Shown piece by piece: positions 40,268 to 48,572 of a DNA stretch of 64,000 nucleotides. Where the stretch lies: contig CAZQWE010000002.1 of the NCBI GenBank assembly GCA_964597045.1, positions 124,001 through 188,000 of the forward strand, read 5' to 3'. A program made the position numbers and the translations under genes. The notes under the pieces were generated by a model. The model had not been told where the DNA came from and ran no database searches. It saw only the letters and a program-made list of their open reading frames with translations. The stretch is from UBA9655 sp964597045. GTDB taxonomy: Bacteria > Pseudomonadota > Alphaproteobacteria > UBA9655. Within the stretch, counting starts at the first letter, position 1; the number at the start of each line of letters is the position of its first letter.

Positions 40268-42196
40268 ATGAGTGAACAAAAAGAGGTCGAGGGGGTTCCT
40301 AGCCCTCACGAACACACGTCTCATCACCATCACCATGAAGGGCCGCCCTATGTCGATCTAGCCCTAGCAACCCTCTTTACTCTCCCTTTAATTCTTCATA
40401 TGTTTGGCGTTCCTATTCACCCCGTTCTTCAATTGTTGTGTGCGTCATTCATCCAATTTTGGTCGGGTCGAAGGTTTTACAAAGCGGCCTGGCGCGCCCT
40501 GAAACACTATAGAGCCGACATGGATTTACTTGTTACCATCGGAACTTCAGCCGCCTATTTCTACAGCTTTGGGGCAGTCATTCTTGGCTCCCATGATCTC
40601 TACTTCGAAGCCTCAGCTGTTGTGATTACCCTCGTCCTTTTAGGCAAAACTCTTGAAGCTCGCGCCCAAAGAACAGCACGCTCAGCCATTCATTCTCTCA
40701 TGAATCTAAGCCCTCCCACCGCGTTTGTTGAACGTAATGGTACCTATGTTGAAGTTCCGAGTTCAGACGTTCAAAATGGTGATCGGGTGATGGTGAAAGC
40801 CTGGCAACGCATTCCTGCCGATGGTCTGGTCCTTGAAGGAAAAAGTGACGTTAACGAATCTATGCTTACGGGTGAAAGCCTCCCTGTCCTCAAGGAAATC
40901 GGAGACACTGTCACAGGAGGGACCTTAAATTCATCAGGCGTTCTTTATATAAAAGCAACAACCGTTGGAAAGAATTCTACCCTTTCACGACTCATCCGCC
41001 TTGTTGAGAAAGCACAAAGCTCACGCCCCCCTATTCAAAAACTGGTAGATCAAGTCTCAGCCATATTTACCCCTCTCGTGCTCCTTATCAGTCTGCTAAG
41101 TTTTGCTTTCTGGTATTGGACGGGGGCTGGATTTCAGCATTCTCTCATCGTTGCTGTATCTGTCCTTGTGATTGCTTGTCCCTGCGCGCTGGGACTTGCC
41201 ACCCCTACAGCCATCATTGTCTCCATGGGAGAAGCCGCCCGCAATGGGATACTGATCAAGGATCTGGAAAGTCTTGAAGCCCTCAGGAAGGTTGACCAAG
41301 TCGTCTTTGATAAAACAGGAACCCTCACGGAAGGCAAATTTAGCCTGACCTTTTTTGAGTCCCTCTCAGAAGTCCGGCAAGATCAAGTCCTCCTCATCGC
41401 AGCCTCTCTTCAACGGGGAAGTGAACACCCTCTTGCCAAAGCCTTCCTAAAAGCCAGTAAAGGAAAGCATCTCTATTCCATTGAAGAGTTTCAGTCCATG
41501 CCCGGCAAAGGGGTGAAGGGTACCATAAATGGGATAACGTATTATTTGGGTTCAAAAGAGCTCATGGAAGAACAAGGAATATCTGTCTCAGTCCTTCCTA
41601 AGGAAGGTCAGACCTGGGTTTTCTTAGGAGAGGATTCCAATCTCTTAGCTCTTTTTCGTTTGGCTGATATGCCTCGAAAGAAGGCCTATTCAACCATTGA
41701 ACGACTTAAACGTCTCGGGTTACGAACAATCATGCTTACAGGGGATAACAAGGAAACGGCTGCAGCAATTGGATCTAAGGTCAACATTGATGAAATCATT
41801 GCCAACCTTCACCCTCAAGATAAGGTGAACTATGTGAACGCCCAAGAACACCGTGGACACTTTGTCGCCATGGTGGGAGACGGGGTGAATGACGCCCCTG
41901 CCCTTGCGGCCGCGACCGTCGGTATTGCCATCGGAGGTGGAACGGACGTCGCCATGGATGCAGCGCCCATTACCCTTATGCGTCCTTCTCTTGAGTTGAT
42001 CCCTAAAGCTTTTTGGTTATCCTCAAAAACATTTGCCGTGATCAGGCAAAACCTCTTCTGGGCTTTCATCTTTAATATCATTGGGATTGGCCTAGCAGCC
42101 TTTGGCAAACTCACTCCTGAAATCGCCGGCGGCGCTATGGCTGCGAGTAGTTTGCTCGTTGTGTTGAATTCTTTGAGATTGAAGTTAAGACGATAA
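40268..42196 (+). CDS. copA: Copper-transporting P1B-type ATPase
   Basis: 642 residues. Exports Cu+ using ATP. CPC in VLVIACPCALGLATPTA (about residue 303), phosphorylation site DKTGTLTEG (about 347), TGES, GDGVNDAPALAAATVGIAIG (20) and the copper-specific Asn and SS in the last two helices (FIFNIIGIGLAAF and MAASSLLVVLN). Instead of an HMA domain, the N-terminus has a His-rich stretch HEHTSHHHHHEG (14-25). GGGAA precedes the ATG. The operon has two tiny secreted proteins first. It is convergent with fic. Confidence 0.93.
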   Translation: MSEQKEVEGVPSPHEHTSHHHHHEGPPYVDLALATLFTLPLILHMFGVPIHPVLQLLCASFIQFWSGRRFYKAAWRALKHYRADMDLLVTIGTSAAYFYSFGAVILGSHDLYFEASAVVITLVLLGKTLEARAQRTARSAIHSLMNLSPPTAFVERNGTYVEVPSSDVQNGDRVMVKAWQRIPADGLVLEGKSDVNESMLTGESLPVLKEIGDTVTGGTLNSSGVLYIKATTVGKNSTLSRLIRLVEKAQSSRPPIQKLVDQVSAIFTPLVLLISLLSFAFWYWTGAGFQHSLIVAVSVLVIACPCALGLATPTAIIVSMGEAARNGILIKDLESLEALRKVDQVVFDKTGTLTEGKFSLTFFESLSEVRQDQVLLIAASLQRGSEHPLAKAFLKASKGKHLYSIEEFQSMPGKGVKGTINGITYYLGSKELMEEQGISVSVLPKEGQTWVFLGEDSNLLALFRLADMPRKKAYSTIERLKRLGLRTIMLTGDNKETAAAIGSKVNIDEIIANLHPQDKVNYVNAQEHRGHFVAMVGDGVNDAPALAAATVGIAIGGGTDVAMDAAPITLMRPSLELIPKAFWLSSKTFAVIRQNLFWAFIFNIIGIGLAAFGKLTPEIAGGAMAASSLLVVLNSLRLKLRR

Positions 42197-42199
42197 CAG

Positions 42200-43171
42200 T
42201 TATTCTTTAAATTTATAACGTGTTTGGTTTATGCTCCCTTTTTTAATAAGGAGGTCATCTTTTACTCCAATACTTAAATCACGACTTGCTGTAGCGGGCG
42301 ATATATCATGATGAATTTTCATATAATCTTTCCTTGAAAACCATTTACTCGAAAACTTATTTCGCATATAGGCAAGCCTCGACGAAGGACTTCTTGCATT
42401 GGGCTTAGCCGTATCAGAATAATTCTTAAGGGAATCTAAAATGAGCTCTAATGAAAAATCTATAAATTGAGTGGAATCACCAGCCTTATCGCATTCGCTT
42501 AAGACAGCGTAATAGCGGTCTTGGTAGGCTTTAACGAGGATTTCAACAGGTATGTACTCAAACAATGGATCTACTTTCATTAAGAGAAGTTGTTGCCATA
42601 GGCGACCCATTCTTCCATTCCCATCCGAAAATGGATGAATAAATTCAAGCTCATAATGAAATATACACGCTTTTATGAGCCAGGGAACATCTAAATCATG
42701 AGAGATATACCCAAATAAATTTTCCATAAGTCCTGGAACCATCTTGGCTGATGGAGCCATGTGTACAACTTGCTCACCCTTAAAAACACCAACGTTACCA
42801 GTTCTCCACTTTCCATTTAACCCTGTTAAATCATGCATCAAAACTTTATGAGCCATAAGGAAATCAGTCATAGATAAAGGATCAAAAGTAGTTAAAGATT
42901 TGTACACTTCAATTGCATTTTTGACTTCAAGGATATCCCCTATCGGACCAAGTACACGCTTTCCTTCAAAAATATCAGTAACTTGGTCAATGCTAAGGGT
43001 ATTACCTTCAATAGCTAGAGACGCCTGGATGGTTCTGATTCTATTCTGACGGCGTAGTTTGATGGGGCTTTGATCGAGCTTTGCTCCAGCTAGCAAGCCT
43101 AGCTCATGGGCAATGTCCAAAGATAGCCTAAGAATATTAGGCGTTATGGTATATGGTGGCACATAACTCAT
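42200..43171 (-). CDS. Fic/DOC-family AMPylator with inhibitory helix
   Basis: 323 residues. The Fic active-site motif is HPFSDGNGRMGR (179-190). The class II inhibitory motif (S/T)xxxE(G/N) is SLAIEGN (51-57), so the enzyme is probably autoinhibited. C-terminal about 60 residues form a winged-helix-like region (SRKDYMKIHHDISPATASRD, 20). Fic enzymes transfer AMP or other groups to target proteins. Targets may be bacterial or host. No signal peptide, so delivery would need a dedicated secretion system. Confidence 0.9.
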   Translation of the reverse strand: MSYVPPYTITPNILRLSLDIAHELGLLAGAKLDQSPIKLRRQNRIRTIQASLAIEGNTLSIDQVTDIFEGKRVLGPIGDILEVKNAIEVYKSLTTFDPLSMTDFLMAHKVLMHDLTGLNGKWRTGNVGVFKGEQVVHMAPSAKMVPGLMENLFGYISHDLDVPWLIKACIFHYELEFIHPFSDGNGRMGRLWQQLLLMKVDPLFEYIPVEILVKAYQDRYYAVLSECDKAGDSTQFIDFSLELILDSLKNYSDTAKPNARSPSSRLAYMRNKFSSKWFSRKDYMKIHHDISPATASRDLSIGVKDDLLIKKGSINQTRYKFKE

Positions 43172-43221
43172 AAATTAATAATATCATATAAGATTACATG
43201 AATCAACTTTGAGTATTGAAC

Positions 43222-44679
43222 TCAAGCCATTGCCTTCTTTTTTACAAGTACCATCTCCCTCTCAGACATCATCAAAAGTCCATAACAGAAAGCTGAAATA
43301 ATCAAGCCAATGAACCAAGCATAGTGGTAAAGAGGCACGAGGAAATCAAAGAATGTTCCTGTTGGAATTACCTTGATTTGCACAAGGAATCCAGGAATAT
43401 TTGGCAGGACACCTAAAAGCAAGGCAATAATAGCCTTCGGGTTATAACCGTTCATATACGTATACTCCCCTTCCCTTTGGTAAAGGGCATCCACATTCAG
43501 AACTGTCCGACGGATAAGGAAATAGTCAACCAGGATAATCCCTGCAATGGGTCCGAGTAACGCTGAGTATCCTATAAGCCAGGTAAAGATGTACCCGGAT
43601 GGATCGGCAATGAGCTTCCAGGGCATCATGACAATTCCAAGGATTCCTGTAATCAGACCACCTCTTGCAAAGTTGATATACCGGGGGGCGAGATTTGAGA
43701 AGTCATTGGCAGGGCCGACCACGTTCGCAGCCACATTGGTGGTTAGGGTTGCAAGTAACACGGTAATAACCGAGAAGATAACAACAATGGGACTGTCAAA
43801 CTTCTGAATGAGGAGTATGGGATCCCAGATCGCCTCCCCATAGATAGCCAGCGTTGAGCTGGTCACAGCCACGCCAATGAAGGCAAAGAAGGTCATGGTG
43901 GTGGGAAGTCCAAATATTTGGCCAACCACTTGAGACTTCTGGTCCTTTGCATAACGTGTAAAGTCAGGGATATTCAAACTCAGCGTTGCCCAGAAACCAA
44001 TGATTCCCGTAAGGGCTGGGAAAAAGAAACTATAAAAGTCAGCTGATGTTTGGAATTTTGATGTTGTCTCAAAGACTTGTGAAATGCCATCTGCATTAAG
44101 ATAAGCCCAGTACAACAGGGCAATGCCGCCGATAATCAAGAATGGCGCACAGAGAGCTTCCAGCCATTTGATTGAGTTCAGACCTTTCCAGACAAAGAAC
44201 ATATTCATGAACCAGAAAATCATGAAGCAGAGGAAAGGAATAAAGCCTACCCCTAAGACTTCTCCAGTAATTTCGCGAGCTTCAGGAAAGAGTTGAAGAA
44301 CAAGGGTATAGATAGCCGTGCCCCCAATCCAGGTTTGGATTCCAAACCAACCGCACGCAACAAGTGCTCTGAGGAGCGCCGGGATATTGGAGCCCAGGAT
44401 TCCAAAGCTTGCCCGTGTAAAGACAGGATAAGGAATGCCGTACTTCACACCCACATGGCCATTCAGGATCATTGGAATCAACACGATTGCGTTTCCAAGG
44501 AAAATCGTCAGCAGAGCCTGGAGCCAGTTCATTCCCCCTTCAATCAAGGATGACGCCATCATATAGGTTGGAATCTGAACTGACATCCCCACCCACAGGG
44601 TAAAGAAGTTAAAACTGGTCCAATTCTTATCCTTAGTTTTTACAGGGGCGAGATCTTCATTCGCAAGGGTGTTGTCCAT
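43222..44679 (-). CDS. NCS1-family nucleobase/allantoin/hydantoin permease
   Basis: 485 residues from ATG 44679 (GGAG 9 bases upstream; a GTG 5 codons earlier is possible). Twelve membrane segments. The N-terminus NEDLAPVKTKDKNWTSFNFF (20), FTLWVGMSVQIPTYMMA, YGIPYPVFTRASFGILGSNI (20) and TLSLNIPDFTRYAKDQ are typical of the NCS1 family. It imports purines, pyrimidines, allantoin or hydantoins with Na+ or H+. The substrate is undetermined. An obligate endosymbiont could salvage host nucleobases with it. Confidence 0.92.
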   Translation of the reverse strand: MDNTLANEDLAPVKTKDKNWTSFNFFTLWVGMSVQIPTYMMASSLIEGGMNWLQALLTIFLGNAIVLIPMILNGHVGVKYGIPYPVFTRASFGILGSNIPALLRALVACGWFGIQTWIGGTAIYTLVLQLFPEAREITGEVLGVGFIPFLCFMIFWFMNMFFVWKGLNSIKWLEALCAPFLIIGGIALLYWAYLNADGISQVFETTSKFQTSADFYSFFFPALTGIIGFWATLSLNIPDFTRYAKDQKSQVVGQIFGLPTTMTFFAFIGVAVTSSTLAIYGEAIWDPILLIQKFDSPIVVIFSVITVLLATLTTNVAANVVGPANDFSNLAPRYINFARGGLITGILGIVMMPWKLIADPSGYIFTWLIGYSALLGPIAGIILVDYFLIRRTVLNVDALYQREGEYTYMNGYNPKAIIALLLGVLPNIPGFLVQIKVIPTGTFFDFLVPLYHYAWFIGLIISAFCYGLLMMSEREMVLVKKKAMA

Positions 44680-44751
44680 GTACACATACTCCACTATGGG
44701 TTTTTACGTATATAAGCTTCAACGTCGACGAAATCAAGAAAGAATTGGCTC

Positions 44752-44783
44752 GGTCACCTCTCCCCTCCGTGGGAGAGGTGACC
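44752..44783. repeat. Family B short hairpin after the F-box-1 gene
   Basis: GGTCACCTCTCCC (44752-44764) pairs perfectly with GGGAGAGGTGACC (44771-44783). It lies 10 bases past the end of the leftward F-box-1 gene and just before the NCS1 gene. It could act as a transcript-end hairpin. Confidence 0.85.
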
Positions 44784-44792
44784 AACCTAGCC

Positions 44793-46535
44793 TTACCCAC
44801 CACTACGCTCACTACCCCACAGAACCTGCCGAATATCATCAAATCCCATACTTTCGGTGATTCTTTCCTTAGCCCTCATACAAGTAGCTTCCTTCTTATC
44901 ACCAAAGCGACCAACAGTGTCATGAAGAATGGAAATTTCATTCCATTTCAACCCTTTTCGAATGATACCACAAGCTTTCGCCAGTTGAAGCGTCGCAAGA
45001 GTCTCGTCAACACGTGCCATATTCCATAGCATGTTTTCAATTAAATGTGGTTCAGCGTCTTCTGATAGGACTTCTTCTAATTCAATTGCAATTTCCACAT
45101 GATCCTTTGTAAGGTGATTTATACCCTTAAGAAGTTGGATCATCTTATTGTTATCCTTCAGATGCTTCATTAAGCCAAGTCTTTTTGCAGCCTCTATTTT
45201 GGCACATCGATTTACGCCTAATTTACGGACAACTTTAAGGATGCCAGCCTTATCATGTTTAAAATCAACTTGAGTCAAAAGTTCCCTAGATGCTGAAAAA
45301 ACGGCTTCTCTCTCGTTCGCTTTTACCCCTTGTACAAGTTCAACTGCATTAGAGAAAGCATGCCAAGATACTTGGGGTTGTTTACCATGCAAGTTATATT
45401 CTTTAATGATGTTTATGATCTGATCATAATCATCCCCTAACATTTTAGCTGATTCGAGATACCAATTAATCTCAGATAATGGGGCTGTCTCCGGGATAAA
45501 GTAACCCATTTTTTTCCAAATATCTGCGTAATTCACGCCAAGAGCCTTAAGACCTTTTATTATAGGCATTATATATAAATGATGAGTTTCATGGCCTCCC
45601 TGTCCCTTGATGTCTCTTACCAATGTGAAAAAATCAGCACGTTCTTGATCAGAAAGCTCAACACCTTCCTCCAGCTGGAGAGTATCTATACTTTGAATGA
45701 TCGCGGCTATATGGTCTGACCACAACCCTTTTGATATCAAAGGCTTTGCAAGGGAGCAGACCAGAGCTTTATTGCCTTTAATGTCTTTTATTACATTTAA
45801 AACATGTTCCAATGAGCTGACGTGTTTATCAGGAAGAAGAGGTAAAGCGACGTGGCAAATCTCAATCGGGTTATTTTTGTTTTGAAGGAAGACCATTAGA
45901 CTATTAATTTGATCATCCGTCATGGGCATTCTTCGTTGAATGACGTAAATCTCCCATAATACCCGTTCTCTTACCTCAGGCATAAAACTGGGGAATGCAG
46001 CGTCTAAAACGTTTTCCCCAATTAACCCAGGTCGGGTTTGAAGCAAATGCGCGCTGAAGCGAGCCAGAAACTCTGAGTATCTCTTGTTTTCTTCTTCAAG
46101 AGCGCAAATCGGAACCCCTCTCATAGGCTTTACCGTTCCTCTTTTTAATTGCTCACTTAGTCGAGTCCACATTTTGCTTTTGTTTAAAGCAGCTCGAAAA
46201 TACCGGCAGACATCACCAAGGGAAACAACATCTTGAGATGATAAAAGAGGAATGACACAATTTGTTAAAACTTGCTCGGGGAGAAGGAGAAGATGAGCAT
46301 TCGTAACTGGCGCATGAGTGACGGGTTGAGGCGTAGGTTGTATTACCACTACCTCCTCTTCTTCAGAATCAATATTCGAATTGTTGATGTTTCTAATGGT
46401 ACTTTTTGCTTTTTCTTCTTTATCATACACGAGACGACTACCGCCACCCCCTGCATGACAATCCACCGCTGATCCAGTCAATAACGCAAGAGTGATGAGA
46501 GACACCCAACTGTTTTTTAAGTACATAATATTCAC
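44793..46535 (-). CDS. Exported F-box protein 1 (host-directed effector candidate)
   Basis: 580 residues; GTG 46535 with GAGG 7 bases upstream (ATG 46526 also possible). Signal peptide (LKNSWVSLITLALLTGSAVD). An F-box lies at about 83-125: LLLLPEQVLTNCVIPLLSSQ and DVVSLGDVCRYFRAALNKSK then MWTRL, close to the LPxE...L...D...L..VCR.W pattern. The rest is helical. F-boxes bind Skp1 and recruit targets to eukaryotic SCF ubiquitin ligases; bacteria have no SCF. A close paralogue is next door (46710). Export beyond the periplasm is unproven. Confidence 0.68.
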   Translation of the reverse strand: MNIMYLKNSWVSLITLALLTGSAVDCHAGGGGSRLVYDKEEKAKSTIRNINNSNIDSEEEEVVVIQPTPQPVTHAPVTNAHLLLLPEQVLTNCVIPLLSSQDVVSLGDVCRYFRAALNKSKMWTRLSEQLKRGTVKPMRGVPICALEEENKRYSEFLARFSAHLLQTRPGLIGENVLDAAFPSFMPEVRERVLWEIYVIQRRMPMTDDQINSLMVFLQNKNNPIEICHVALPLLPDKHVSSLEHVLNVIKDIKGNKALVCSLAKPLISKGLWSDHIAAIIQSIDTLQLEEGVELSDQERADFFTLVRDIKGQGGHETHHLYIMPIIKGLKALGVNYADIWKKMGYFIPETAPLSEINWYLESAKMLGDDYDQIINIIKEYNLHGKQPQVSWHAFSNAVELVQGVKANEREAVFSASRELLTQVDFKHDKAGILKVVRKLGVNRCAKIEAAKRLGLMKHLKDNNKMIQLLKGINHLTKDHVEIAIELEEVLSEDAEPHLIENMLWNMARVDETLATLQLAKACGIIRKGLKWNEISILHDTVGRFGDKKEATCMRAKERITESMGFDDIRQVLWGSERSGG

Positions 46536-46622
46536 AATAAAACCTCAATTAATTACTGTTATGCAAATAAGAATTATTTATTGTTTTTCAAGTCTCTTTT
46601 ATGTCGACCAACCCATATCCCC

Positions 46623-46673
46623 ACCAGCGTCATCCTCATCCTCGCTTTCGCGAGGACGAGGATGACGCTGGTG
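46623..46673. repeat. Compact family A palindrome between the two F-box genes
   Basis: CACCAGCGTCATCCTC (46623-46638) pairs perfectly with GAGGATGACGCTGGTG (46658-46673). The inner TCCTCG/CGAGGA extends the stem. It lies 37 bases after the F-box-2 stop and 88 bases before the F-box-1 start, so it may end one message ahead of the other. Confidence 0.88.
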
Positions 46674-46709
46674 TGTTGAGAATGACGCAACTAAGTCGTT
46701 ACACTTACC

Positions 46710-47885
46710 TTACCCAAGACGACCTTGAACCTCAATTAAGAGAAAGAGTATATCATCCAAAGTCATATCCTCTCTCAATGACTTTTTGGCTTCCATGCAA
46801 ATAGCTTCCTTCTTATCCCCAAACCCATCTACAAGCATAAGAATATTCGATATATCATCAAGGGACATCCCCTTTCTCACCAAACCATTTTCAATAACGA
46901 CGCTCAAAGTATTCTCACTTAACTGACCCATTGTTTGTTTTAATGTAGCCGCTTCCTCCATATTAATCACGTCAGGAAGAAAGGGGGTAAGATAACTCAT
47001 CGGATCAACTTCATCTTTTATGGTGCTTCTCGCGATCGACAAAGCATTGATGACACTTCGGAAATAATCCTCTTGCCCTTTTGCTTTGAGAAACTTTGAC
47101 TTTTTAGCTCGCTCTAAAACCTTGATTCTATGGTGACCCAAACCATTAACATAGGCTAAAAAGAAAGCAACTTCCGAATACCTCATATCCTTTGACAAAA
47201 AAGTCAGTGTTTCACTGGTTAAACACTCATGTGAGCGGACGGGCAACCGGCACGTCAAAGAAAAAGCCATTCCTCGAACATCCAAAGGACTATCCCCATT
47301 TGAAGCATGAGACCCAAATCTCAATGCACCTTGTGATACACCAAAACTTATACATTGTTCTGGAAGAGCATTCATAAAGGCTTCTTTGCACTTTTGATAA
47401 TCAACATTCAAGTTGGGCAAATACAAGTAAGAAATTCCCATAAACGGCAGATAAATCCCTAAGGCCAGTTGTTGTTTACACTCTACCCAACTTGCTGTTT
47501 TTAACAGAGCGTACTGCATATCCATACAGGTATTTTGCAGAGCCCTTGCATCTCTAAAACTTAAATGTCTTGCTATTAAACTAATGACATCATTAGGCAT
47601 TCCAATGAGCCCGAAGCCGACCGATCTTTTAAATTCCTTTCGAAGAGGTTCCAAAATGAGAGGACTCTCCTTCTTAAAAGCTGGAACAATTTGTTCTTGG
47701 AGTTGAGCTTGAAATTCCTCTTCTGTGAGCTCTTTTTGAGAGAGGGAATTTTGTCTATGGGTTTTGGGAGAATTTTCCTGAGATCCGGTGGGTGTATTAC
47801 CACCAAAGGCCTTATCAATGGCCCCCATCAAGGTAAGCAGTGTAATTAAAGAAACAAACATTTTCTTCGTAAAGTAAATATTCAT
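46710..47885 (-). CDS. Exported F-box protein 2 (paralogue of protein 1)
   Basis: 391 residues from ATG 47885 (AAGGA upstream; a longer frame is open but has no signal). The signal peptide KKMFVSLITLLTLMGAIDKA matches that of protein 1 (NSWVSLITLALLTGS). The F-box is at about 94-135: IGMPNDVISLIARHLSFRDA and RALQNTCMDMQYALLKTASW. Both proteins share a segment after the F-box (LPFMGIS versus KPMRGVP) and a C-terminal GFGDKKEAICMEAKK versus RFGDKKEATCMRAKE. Duplicates that diverged. Function is inference. Confidence 0.65.
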   Translation of the reverse strand: MNIYFTKKMFVSLITLLTLMGAIDKAFGGNTPTGSQENSPKTHRQNSLSQKELTEEEFQAQLQEQIVPAFKKESPLILEPLRKEFKRSVGFGLIGMPNDVISLIARHLSFRDARALQNTCMDMQYALLKTASWVECKQQLALGIYLPFMGISYLYLPNLNVDYQKCKEAFMNALPEQCISFGVSQGALRFGSHASNGDSPLDVRGMAFSLTCRLPVRSHECLTSETLTFLSKDMRYSEVAFFLAYVNGLGHHRIKVLERAKKSKFLKAKGQEDYFRSVINALSIARSTIKDEVDPMSYLTPFLPDVINMEEAATLKQTMGQLSENTLSVVIENGLVRKGMSLDDISNILMLVDGFGDKKEAICMEAKKSLREDMTLDDILFLLIEVQGRLG

Positions 47886-47973
47886 TGAGTCTATCCTTAC
47901 ATGAGTATATTTATTACCTATATATACATCAAATTTTATTTTGCAAATATTTTTTTGCGAGGAGCGAAGCGAC

Positions 47974-48002
47974 GTCACCTCTCCCCTTGTGGGAGAAGTG
48001 AC
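47974..48002. repeat. Family B short hairpin before the F-box-2 gene
   Basis: GTCACCTCTCCC (47974-47985) pairs with GGGAGAAGTGAC (47991-48002) with one mismatch. It lies 7 bases past the end of the leftward gene at 48009. Confidence 0.82.
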
Positions 48003-48008
48003 TGATCC

Positions 48009-48452
48009 TTACTTTTTCTCTGTAGTTACGTCCCTAAAGGAAATCACAAAGAACACACCTTTTGGCAACGGCTTCTTACCACTCGCTTTCAATAGTTTAT
48101 TCGCCTCTTTATATGTAAAGCTATGAAGTGTCTCATCCTTATAAGGCATCTTGTCATTCTGACTTTGCAAATCCCCCAGGCCATATTCTTTTACAAAGGT
48201 TGCAAAATCTTTTTGATCCTTGATCTTGCCATCTCGATCCTCAAATGTAAAAAAGCGTACCTGCCAGTTTTTGTTTGGTTCTGTCTTAAGGTTGAACTCC
48301 TTACCCACCAAATTATCCGGCACCCGTGGAGAAGGCTTAGCCTGCGAAACCTGCCCCCCTGGTTTTGTCGCGAGAAATTCCGAAAGTTTCACCGCTTGAA
48401 GAGATGTCGTTATGAGAGCACTGAGTAGTAGTCCAGAGATGATTTTTTTCAT
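48009..48452 (-). CDS. Secreted protein of unknown function
   Basis: 147 residues. AAGGAG 8 bases before the ATG. Signal peptide MKKIISGLLLSALITTSLQA. The mature part is hydrophilic, with basic and proline-rich stretch LATKPGGQVSQAKPSPRVPD (20) then NWQVRFFTFEDRDGKIKDQK (20) and a C-terminal KGVFFVISFRDVTTEKK. Not recognised. It lies between the F-box and Sel1 genes, both exported, all leftward, so a common secretion theme is likely. Confidence 0.6.
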   Translation of the reverse strand: MKKIISGLLLSALITTSLQAVKLSEFLATKPGGQVSQAKPSPRVPDNLVGKEFNLKTEPNKNWQVRFFTFEDRDGKIKDQKDFATFVKEYGLGDLQSQNDKMPYKDETLHSFTYKEANKLLKASGKKPLPKGVFFVISFRDVTTEKK

Positions 48453-48572
48453 GGGAATCTCCTTGAGTTAGGTGGGCCGCGGCTAAAACTCTAGCACCCT
48501 CTGTTTCAAAAGTCGTGAGGTAATTTTACGACAAGTGTGGCAGATTTTCTGCTCGAAATGACACGGATGGGA

